Shown here: positions 55,359 to 64,000 of the stretch, in pieces
Layout: each line of letters begins with the position of its first letter
Position numbering within the stretch: position 1 is the stretch's first letter
Origin: Symsagittifera roscoffensis
Lineage: Eukaryota > Xenacoelomorpha > Acoela > Convolutidae
NCBI RefSeq assembly: GCF_963678635.1
Contig: NC_087062.1
Span: 8,110,193 to 8,174,192 of the forward strand
Length of the DNA stretch: 64,000 nt
Direction: 5' to 3'
Translations under genes and position numbers: made by a program
Notes under the pieces: generated by a model
Told to the model about the DNA's origin: nothing
Databases searched by the model: none
The model's input: the letters and a program-made list of their open reading frames with translations, nothing else

Positions 55359-57650
55359 TTATCTAGCGTCTAAAACTATTTTTAATGATTCTCCTTTTGC
55401 TAAGATGATAACAGGGTTAATAAATGTGTTACCTTTTGGTTGTTCTTCTTTGTTTACCGGTGAGATAATTTTGTATTGCTCTAAGATATCCAATAATCTG
55501 TTCATTTTATCGTGTAAATGAATTGGTACTTTACTTGCTCTTTGTTTTTTGAAAACTGCGTCAGGTTTTAACGGGAGATGTAGTGATGAACTGATTTTGC
55601 CAACATCAAATTTGGATGTTGCATAGACTGATGAATATTTTATTAGCTGCTTGGCTAACTTGTCAAATTCGTCTTGTGTTATTTGTGAATGTTGGAAGTT
55701 AAACATTGTTAAAAATTTCTGTTGATCCTCTGTATAGTTATTTATGTTGAATGGAGGTTTGAAATATGGGGTTTTTGTGAAATAATCTGTATTTCTTTTT
55801 TCATTACTTATTATATTATTTATGGATAGTTCTTCGTTAAGGATTGTGGATTGACAAATATCTAATAATTGGAGTATATTATTTACGCGGTATGCTTTTT
55901 CATGCATTGGTGATATTGTAGCGTTGGTTTCGCAATATCCTAAAAGTCCTAAGGGTAATGTTACTTGATACGGTGTATTATTATATACATGTAACGAAAT
56001 GATGTCTGAATTCGTATTTTTTAAATATTTTATGGATGAAATTGTGATTTTGAAAAACTTATGGATAGGTTTGAATTCAAAGTCTGACATAAAGAGTTGT
56101 TGTTTATTTTGATTTTTATCATATTGGTGAACTTGTTTTATTGAAAAATTATATATGTTTCCTGATAGTGGTTTCAGGTGTTTCCGTTGTTGGTTATAAA
56201 TTGGATAAAATTTTGAAAAGAATGGTGGTTGTTTATTTAATCTTTGAAAAAATGTTAGGGCTCTGTTTTTTGTTTTTGTGTACTTGTCTTTGATTAGTAT
56301 TTTACTGTTCAAGATGTTGATTGTTGATATATATTTCGAGATAAATGGTATTCCAATGATATTGTGTTTAATATCAGTGATATGAAATATTTGTTTAAAT
56401 GGCTTGTTCAAAATTTTATTTTGCTCCATTGTTCTTGTGGGGAGAAAAAATAATTGAACTTTTCCATAGTTTACTAATGTTGATCCTTGTGCTGTTGCTA
56501 GTTTACTGGAGGTTGCAAGAGGCGTTAATTTTGGGTGTAATGTTTTGATTTCATTCCATGTGGGAATGTTAATTATGTTTGATTCTGCTCCTGAATCAAT
56601 TAAAAAATCAATTTCAAGATCTGGTGGTTGAAATTCTTTGTTTCTTGGACTTTCTAAAAGAAATGGTATTGTCCAAATTTTTTCTTTGGGTTGTTCTTTT
56701 TGTACATTTTGGTAGATGTGATTTGTATTCAAGCATTTTGTTTTGTCATTTTCAGTGGGTTTATTTACAGTGTTAATTTCGTTAGTTTCATGTGCCATTT
56801 GTGTAGTATGGATGGGTTCAATATAATAATTGTGAAGGAGTTCCAATTGATTTTCATATATATGTGATGAAAAAGGTTGTTCATATATAATAGGTTCGTA
56901 GTCGTTTTCGACTGCTATCATATTTATGGAGATAGTGTTTTCTGTATCACTTTCTGTGTCTGATGATCCACAGTTTATTTGATTTAGTTGTAGTTCGTTA
57001 TTTCCTGTGTCGTCAATACCTGAGGGGTCTGATGTTGTTTCTTCATTTGATTGTACTTGATTAATATGTCTTTGATGTTTGGGTGTACTACTTCTGTAGC
57101 GATGTTTAGAATTATTATAATGGTTATTATTTCTATGTGGTGATTAAGAATAATTTCTATATCGATTATTATAGATTGAATGTCGATTTTGTGAATTGTT
57201 TCGTTATCTGTTTTGATAATTATCGTTTGATCTGTGATAGTTTGATCTGTTATATGAATTATTTCTTGATCGATTGTTCGGGTAATTCTGATTTCGGTTG
57301 TTCGAATAACTTCTATTTCGATTATATGAATAGTTTCTATTTCTATTATATGATGAGTTTCGTGATTGATTGTTTGGATAGTATTTATTTCTTGTGTTTG
57401 ATTGGGAATTGGATCTAGAAACAAATTGTGTTGTATTTGAATTTGATCTGGAGTAGTTATTTCGAATATTTGGTCGATTATAATGATTTTGTGAAGAATT
57501 CTGTGTATTTCTTCGTTCTGGTGATCTTCCTCTATAACTTGAGTTATATGGTGATTGATTTCTCGTGTAATTGGTGTTGTTCGGAAGTGGTTTTCCTGAA
57601 CTGTTGTTGCTGTATACATTTTTGTTTGGTAGATTTTGATCTTTCTTCAT
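55359..57650 (-). CDS. nucleocapsid-tail, protease and N-terminal RT frame of pol
   Basis: The frame from about 57,650 first encodes an Arg/Asn/Ser/Tyr-rich nucleic-acid-binding tail with stops at 57,204-57,206 and 57,144-57,146. From the Met at 56,921 it is open for 520 codons to 55,359. The aspartic protease has DSGA at residues 109-112 and a NIIG motif at 187-190. The RT begins near residue 440 with a PVIILAKG segment and is cut by TAG right after LDAR. The protease would cleave the Gag-Pol polyprotein as a homodimer. Confidence 0.85.
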
Positions 57651-60191
57651 GTATTGATAGAATGATTTATTTGGTTCTTTATATTTTTGAGGGTTGTTTT
57701 GGTTATCCTGTTGTTTTTGTCACATTCAGAAATACTATGTCCGTATCGTCGGCAATAATTACACCATTTTTTTAAAGATGGTTTGCCTTTAAAGTTTGGA
57801 TGTTTTTCATACATATTTAGTATTTCAGTGATTTTTTCAACGAGGTCTGTATCTGATTCCTGTATGTTATTGATATTTGTTGTGTTTGTTTCGATTCGAT
57901 TAACATATTGTAATTTCAGATTTTCTGTTTCTTCAAGTTTCATTGTGATTTCCGCTTGCTCTAGTTTGTCTACTAATTTTCGAAAATCTAAATCGGGTTC
58001 TCGAATTGAGGAAGGATGAGATGCTCTCTTTTTTATTGCTATTTTCCTTAATTGAGGTGTTAAGGTCATCATTAAAATTTCTGTCATTTTTGTAGTCATG
58101 TGTATTTAATGAAAATGCTTTTCGAACTAGTGTTTCGATACGTACTGCTAATTGTTTGATGGTTTCATTTGGTAATCTGCGAATTTCATTACATAAAACT
58201 CTTTGGTGTTGTTTATTTCTTTCGGAGTCAAACATTTTTGAAAATTCTTGTGTAAATCTTTTCCAATTTGATTTTATTTCTATTGGCAATACTGAAAACC
58301 ATTTTTGGGCTGCGCCATCTAAGGTTGTTTGTATCAACGCTGTGCGTCGATGTATCCAATTTTGATGTAGTGGTGTATTAATTGGTTCAGGTCCTATATT
58401 TAAAATTAAATTTGCTGTTACTGCATTTAAATAATCTTCTACAGAATATTCAGGGTCTGTTCCTGTGAATACCATTAATGGTTTGTTTGATGTTATTGAT
58501 GATCCACCCATAAGGTATGGATTCATTGTCATTTGTAGTGATTCTGCGGCATTTGGCATTTGTGAAAAATTTGAAAGTTGATTTTTTGTTATTTCGTGTT
58601 GTTGAAGGTAATATGGGGGTGGTATTTCATTTTGCATTTGAGTTGGTTGATACGAGTGTGTGATCATTGGGTTTTGTGGCTGAATTGGTTGAAAAGATTG
58701 TGTATTAGTTGGATTTTGCATTTGTATTGGTTGTTGATTTTGTGTATCTGTTGGATCTGGAGAAAAAATTCTATGATATGTATATAGTTTTTGCGCTCCT
58801 TGTCCGCGATATTCTTGAGTATATGGTGCAAAAAAATCTGATAAGTAATCCGTATGATGAGGTGCTTTTTTATTTTTATTTTTTTGAAAGAATGGGTAAT
58901 TTTCACTACGATCCTGTGGAGGATGTGAATTAGTTTGAAAATTTACTGAGTTGGTTGTTGTCATTGGGTTATCCCAATATCGAGATCTTACCTGATTATT
59001 ATTATTTTTTCGTGGGGGATAGTTTGTTTTTGATGAATGTGGGTAATTATAATTGTGTTCTGCAAAAGTGTTTCTTGTGAACGTTCTTCGTGTTTTTGAC
59101 GGTACTGTCATAGGTCTATATGTTTGATAATCCATATGTGAATATTTTGGAGCAACCGAAGGTTTAACGGTTGATTGTAAAGTTACTTGTGCTAGTGAAG
59201 TGTTTGTATTTTTTGGTGTTGTTAAATTTGGACGTATCGGTGAAATACGTTGTTGTGTAGTTGTTGTTGTTTGGACGATTTCTTCATTTATGAAGTGTGA
59301 TGGTGTTTGAATATCTTGTTGTGTAAGATTCCTAGTTCCATTAAGGTTTTCATTGTGTATGACGGTTGAATTTAAACTGTTATTTCGCGTATCAGGTAAA
59401 AATGTATTGTAGTTTAATGGTGTTGCATCAATGGTTAATGGTACTACTCTTACATAATCTCTTTGATAAGATATTGTACTTATTGCTTGACTTGAGATTG
59501 ATTGTGGGATGTTTATAAATGCATGATGAGACCATTCGGGGTCCCAAACGTAGTCTGACTGTTCTGTGATGGCGGTATCATCGTTTGAATTTTGAGGTCT
59601 GAAATTTTTTCTTGCTTGTAAAATTAAATCTATATTATGTGTGAAATAATCTATTGTAAACCATGCCAAAATTTTTTGTAAGTCATGTTTTGTATGTTGT
59701 GAAACTTCGTCTTTAGCGAAATTTTCTTTAATTATATGTAGGAAAGTTGAAAATAGTGTGATTTCATGTCGTACTTTTGTATGTTTGGATGTCTCAGTTG
59801 GTGAGATATTTGGAATTTCTGTTTTTTCTAATATTGAAACATAACTATATATTATCGCAAAAACTTCGTTAGTAAATATGGAGTTTGCTCTTTGTGAGTT
59901 ATGATATTGTACGCTTTTAATATATTCTAAGAATACTTTTGAAAATTCTAAGTCAAGATCGTCTGTTTGAATTACATATTTGCGGTGATTCGGATTTGGT
60001 GTGCTGAATTCTATGGTGTAGATTCCGTATTGTTGTGTTAAATTACATATATTTTTCAGATAATGTTCTATAATTTGTCTTTTAATTTTTACATCTGGGA
60101 ATTCTGCTTTGCATGGGCTGATTCCGGGTTCAAACAAATTTAGGAGTAAATTCTTGCAAAAGGTGATGCTGTCCTCTATTATCGGGTGCAT
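57647..60191 (-). CDS. gag polyprotein (capsid and zinc-knuckle nucleocapsid), frame-broken
   Basis: From the ATG at 60,191 the frame encodes a ~240-residue N-terminal region, a Pro/Gln/Asn/Thr-rich linker, and then a capsid-like domain. The capsid domain is about residues 540-700, with FTGTDPEYSVEDYLNAV and KWFSVLP motifs typical of Gypsy-class capsids. At about 58,090 (A5 run) the coding frame changes and continues to 57,647. This part contains a basic region, a coiled coil (FRKLVDKLEQAEITMKLEE) and a CCHC knuckle, C-x2-C-x4-H-x4-C, at about 57,715-57,756. Another frame change in an A5 run near 57,715 joins the pol frame. An alternative start ATG at about 60,257 begins an acidic peptide in a different frame. 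Confidence 0.85.
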
Positions 60192-60232
60192 CTACGAGGA
60201 AGGGGTAAATGTCGTCGTCATCTGGACTATCG

Positions 60233-60700
60233 TCACTTTGAGTGTGGCTGTGGCTCATTTTTTTGTTTAATGATTGTTAATATATAACTACCGATGTGTC
60301 TAATTGGTTGATTCCAATTATACAAGTGTACTGGTTTGTGTTTATATTGCTTTTTTATTCTTCTTTTTCCTCTTTTTGATGAATTTGAAGTTGTTTCTGA
60401 GTCGGAAAAATATAATTGATCGTGAATGGGACAATTTTTATCAATTGATTCTTTTAATTTATAGAGTTCATCTAAATTGCTGGCTTCTGATTCTGAAAAT
60501 GCGTTTCTATTCTTTGAAAATCTTTTTCGTGTGATTTGTCTTTGTTTGTTTGTTATTTTCCTTTTTATTGTTAGTCGTTTTGTTCTAATATATCCAACTG
60601 TTTGTGTATGAGGTGTGATTACAAGATCATATTTTTTGTTATCTATTTCACAGTTGTGTAAAACGATTGTTTGTTTATTTCCTAGATTTTTGAATGACAT
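60233..60700 (-). CDS. small basic ORF upstream of gag, unknown
   Basis: 155 codons from the ATG at 60,700 to the stop at 60,233, 42 bp before gag. It is rich in Lys/Arg, with runs such as KRLTIKRKITNKQRQITRKR, and has a short serine/acidic patch in the middle and a basic RRIKKQYK run. The basic clusters look like nuclear or nucleolar localisation or RNA-binding signals. No family is recognised. Intact, in contrast to most ORFs of the element. Confidence 0.5.
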   Translation of the reverse strand: MSFKNLGNKQTIVLHNCEIDNKKYDLVITPHTQTVGYIRTKRLTIKRKITNKQRQITRKRFSKNRNAFSESEASNLDELYKLKESIDKNCPIHDQLYFSDSETTSNSSKRGKRRIKKQYKHKPVHLYNWNQPIRHIGSYILTIIKQKNEPQPHSK

Positions 60701-61411
60701 AAGGTTTAGGATGAGGGATGCAAAAAGTTGTTAGATGATTTCTACTTTCTTAAACTGTTAGTCCTTACGATTTTTTGGTTAGCTTAACCTGGGTCTATTT
60801 GTTCAGGGTTGGAGAGAAAAGTATATCGATTCCGAAGAATGATTTTTTACTTTCTCGTGGCTAATATAAGCTAAGGTGTTAACTGGGACAACTGATGATT
60901 TTATGATTACTAACAATTTATTGTCATGCTACTAATATTTATTTTGATTTTCAATAAATATTTTTCAAACATGTTTTATATAAGACTGCAGAATTTAAGA
61001 AAACGATCTGAGATCTTTTTATCAATCGTTATTGTATATTAATAATTTTGTTTAGCGCCTGAAATGATCATGAAGATTGACTTCAAAATTTTATTTTTGC
61101 AAATGAAAATCTAAATTCATTGCTAATAAGATTCTAAATATAAAAGTTTGTGTTGGCTTTTGCCGTACTATCATATAACTATATGGTAAGTTTCTACTTT
61201 GTCGTATGTCGTCTCTTGTTCGAGGTCTTCTTACGATTCCGGGTAGTTCTGTTATCGTTCAGAATATCGGTTCTGATCTATTGAGTCGTAGAGACATTTC
61301 GATTAAATTATCGTCGTATAACATTTTGAAAATGTTTTGTCTAATTTATAATCTATTTTTGGTTAATTCTAAGCTATTAAGGTCTTGTTCGAGACTTATG
61401 GTCGCATCAGA
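60701..61411 (-). other. 5' leader of the retrovirus-like element
   Basis: About 0.7 kb between the 5' LTR and the first ORF; expected to hold the primer-binding and packaging sites. The bases next to the LTR on the element strand read TCTGATGCGACCATAAGT. They do not begin TGG, so no ordinary tRNA 3'-end primer-binding site is visible. Confidence 0.5.
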
Positions 61412-61821
61412 TGAGTTAGGACCGATGTGGTTAACTCATAGAGTAATTTCGGATAGGGTACACCGTCTGCTCGTCACGCTGTCTTATTTTCGGCCGGATA
61501 GATTCGTGCAACTTCTTAGTCTAATACCGATCCTAATCTTACTCTTATACTATCTAGTCTCAGGGTGTTTAACTAGTCTCTGCTAGGCTCAATAGATCTA
61601 GGGTATACTGGTTTATTGCGGCTGCTGAAGTTCTCTTGGAGAGGCAACTAATTTCCAAGTTAAATTCAAATCTCTCTGGTGCTGAAATTACAAGTAATTT
61701 CAGCACTTACAAATAAGTGGGTCATTAGTTAGATGGATCATGATTGGTTAATATTAAATACTTTACAGTGGTAAAATATCTAATTTATCCAATCATAAAA
61801 TATATTTTAGATCAGGTTCCA
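61412..61821 (-). repeat. 5' LTR (right copy)
   Basis: 410 bp, 98 percent identical to 43,509-43,918, with the same TG/CA ends. On the element strand an AT-rich TATATTTTA lies close to the start, a possible promoter element. Confidence 0.95.
61679..61706. promoter_or_regulatory. perfect inverted repeat in the 5' LTR
   Basis: The same GTGCTGAAATTAC-AA-GTAATTTCAGCAC palindrome as in the 3' LTR, without any change. Confidence 0.7.
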
Positions 61822-61825
61822 AAGT
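61822..61825. repeat. target-site duplication AAGT, right copy
   Basis: Directly follows the right LTR and equals 43,505-43,508. Confidence 0.85.
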
Positions 61826-64000
61826 CATTCTCTAGGACAAGGTCGAATCCAAAAGAAGACACACTGCAACAACACATACTGCAATTTTTTTTCAATTTTT
61901 AATAAATACTATGCAATGAATATTTAGACAATGGCAATAAGTTAATTATCTATCTTTTTGTTAATTATAAGGAAAATTAAATGAAAAACGTAGTACAAAT
62001 CACATATAAATAAGGAAAGGAAACCTGATAGAAAAATAGACACCAATAGTAAAGAAGCCACAAAAAACCGAAAATGGAACAGCCAAAAAACGAGAAAACT
62101 TTTTACAATTTGTAATTACTTATTGAACAAAAAAAATCAATCCGATCAGTTTGATCAGCCAAAATTGGGACTAAACATAATATTTCCAGACGAAGCTTAA
62201 TGATATGAACAAGAAACTCGCAGTTCACTAGTAGGTCCCCCAAAAGGCATGAAAATTGGAGTACAGGGAGCTTCTATAGATATATAAAGCAAATTGATTG
62301 TTATACCAGCTCAAACTGAGCAGAAATTTATGAGCAGTTCCAATAAAAGTTGTGTCAAAAGTGTCTAATCTGCACCGCGTAAATTTGCGACAAAACACAG
62401 GTGGATTTTTTTTATTGAACAATAACAAAAAACTCATCAGTTTTACACAGCAGCTTCCTCATTTATACCGTTCTAATTATGCCTTATTAATATTATTTTT
62501 AGGGAAACTCTAATTGAGGACAATTGTCACTCGGATGGGAGCGGCTATTTTCAAGGGCGAAAAAAATAATGGGCGAAGGACTCATAGGCGATGGAACAAA
62601 AACAGCCGAAAGTCAATTATTTGAATGAATCAATTGCCCTACAATTCAAAGGATTTCAATGAAGCAACATTTCGCCCCTCTTATAATGAAACCATTGAAA
62701 CCCAAAAACTGTTTCAATTTGATGGCGGTCAGTGAAAATTTGAAGTTTTGTATAATTCTGCTGATTTTAGATTCAGCTAATAATAATATTAAGTCCCTGG
62801 AAGTATTTACTTTCTTTGCAATTTCTAAGCTTTCCTTTGAAATTGTGGGATACTTAAGTTTGACTGGCTGATTTGTTTCACCCATTCGTTCCTTCGCCTA
62901 AGAGGGATTCTACCCCACAAGTTTTTGTTAGCTGAGTTATTTCAAAAAATGCAGATACCTGATAAGATACTAATAGCTGATCGCACAGGAAAAAAGTATA
63001 CAAACAAAATACTGTCTCATTTTTTGAAATCTCAGCTTTCGAATTTCAAAGAAAAAAATAGATGTCCTTGAAACTCTTCGAATAGGTAAAACAATTAATG
63101 ATTGACACTTTTTTTTGATAAAACTAACCTACAAAGAGTTGTACAAAGTTCGGACAGACAAAATTAATTAAGAAGAGCATCTGTCTAGACATCAACGGAA
63201 AATAAAATTGAAATAAACAAAGTCGAAAGTTCATAAAGCAGTTTCGGGATCTACTTAAAAAAATTCAAGAAAAGGGAGGAGTTTGTTAATTAAATTACTT
63301 GCAGCGATTTTTCGACCAATCAGAATGCAGCAAAACTGAGTATACAGAAAATGGTTTAATGCGAGTTTACTGTTTTTATTTATAGGGGTGATTTTTTAGT
63401 AGATACAATAAGGAGGGAGATTGTTAAGTAGTTCCGAGTTTCGCTCAAACTCTATAGCCACGGCGGGCAATTGCATCCGAAGCCTCAAACGATTGTATAG
63501 TAAAATCTGGATGTTCGTCGGAGTATTCAAAAACTAGGCTAGCATAATCATCGGTTAATTGACGATCTCGCATTTAGTCTGGCAAGACACTCAAGGTTGT
63601 TCGGCTTCCGATTTTGCATGCAAAAAAGCGTCGAAAACAATGATTGCTCATTTTAATTAGTTGTGTGTCCGAACTTTTTGTTACTAATTATAACATGATA
63701 AAACTGGATCAATAAGTTAATTTTTTATTTCGCAGGGAAATCTGAAAAGTAAATTCCTCTTTCGAAACTAGAAGTATATCGCGTTTTTCACTTTTCCTTT
63801 TCGATAGTGGAAATGGAATGAACTGAACTTCAAAGTCAAAACAAGAAAAAGTACATTTGAGCTTGAACAAATTTGAAGACTTTTCCAGAAAAAAAAACGA
63901 AAAAAAAATTGCGTCCTATATAAGTCTGAATAAAGAGAAAAACTTTTCAAGTTGACGCAACGCGTTTCGGTTTCATCGGATAATGCCGGTTTTGCTATAT
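61826..64000. other. right flank, no recognisable gene
   Basis: About 2.2 kb of AT-rich sequence. Open frames are under 80 codons and share no recognisable motif. No repeat family from the rest of the window is obvious here. Confidence 0.5.

Larger units (their letters stand above)
43509..61821 (-). mobile_element. 18.3-kb env-bearing Ty3/Gypsy-class endogenous retrovirus-like element
   Basis: Both 410-bp LTRs start TG and end CA and are bounded by AAGT target duplications, so the element is complete. Genes read on the minus strand: a small basic ORF, gag, protease, RT, RNase H, integrase, a membrane/proline-rich ORF, env, and a large unknown ORF. RT and RNase H before integrase put it with Ty3/Gypsy/retrovirus. 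At 18,313 bp it is unusually long, with about 6.6 kb of post-integrase sequence. It carries at least seven in-frame stops and about eight frame breaks. The LTRs differ at only 8 of 410 sites (7 transitions), so it inserted fairly recently. Confidence 0.93.

Noticed and set aside
56984..57619. 211-codon Ile/Thr/His-rich minus-strand frame
   Set aside because: It overlaps the Arg/Asn/Ser-rich nucleocapsid tail, which is in frame with the protease. The Ile-rich frame is its out-of-frame reading.
61360..61411. A tRNA-like segment with a GTTCGAGAC T-loop-like motif in the leader next to the LTR
   Set aside because: The stems do not pair as in a tRNA and no acceptor or anticodon arm is visible.
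61206..61586. 126-codon plus-strand open frame over leader and LTR
   Set aside because: It crosses the LTR boundary against the direction of all element genes and shows no motif.

Overview
This is a repeat-dominated window from an AT-rich animal genome, probably an invertebrate. Eukaryotic origin is shown by a spliced major-facilitator gene with a phase-matched 10.6-kb intron, by a LINE and an env-bearing LTR element, and by several satellite families. I cannot name the species. There are no bacterial signals, tRNAs or rRNAs.

Layout. (1) 1-736: short left flank. (2) 737-21,630: I propose one giant DNA transposon. The two ends carry a 35-bp inverted terminal repeat (32 of 35 matching) that begins CACTC, as in CACTA-like (CMC) elements. 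Inside are subterminal AAGGTAA arrays, a TATG microsatellite and several satellites with periods near 179, 228, 360 and 370 bp. The coding part is a C2H2 zinc-finger transposase (two frame breaks) followed directly by a small SGNH hydrolase. The right end is a 640-bp palindrome. (3) 22.6-23.5 kb: a MITE-like element. (4) 23,655-35,662, minus strand: a two-exon SLC18B1-like transporter of 462 residues. Its intron holds a decayed copy of its own second exon and about 5.4 kb of CpG-rich 29-bp minisatellite with a ~634-bp higher-order period. (5) 36.1-37.1 kb: a hAT-like non-autonomous element. (6) 39.2-43.0 kb: a dead LINE with a structured 3' hairpin.

(7) 43,509-61,821, minus strand: an 18,313-bp Ty3/Gypsy-class endogenous retrovirus-like element. 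It has two 410-bp LTRs (TG...CA, 8 differences) and a 4-bp AAGT target duplication, so the boundaries are firm. Gene order is a small basic ORF, gag (capsid and zinc knuckle), protease, reverse transcriptase, RNase H, integrase, then three post-integrase genes. These are a membrane/proline-rich ORF, an env-like glycoprotein with a signal peptide, and an unrecognised ~600-codon ORF. Start and stop codons overlap at both junctions between the three. The copy is interrupted by stops and frameshifts, and almost all the frameshifts sit in A runs. (8) 61,822-64,000: right flank without a recognisable gene.

The least familiar content is the giant CACTC-ended transposon with its hydrolase cargo and satellite-filled body, and the three overlapping post-integrase genes of the retrovirus-like element.
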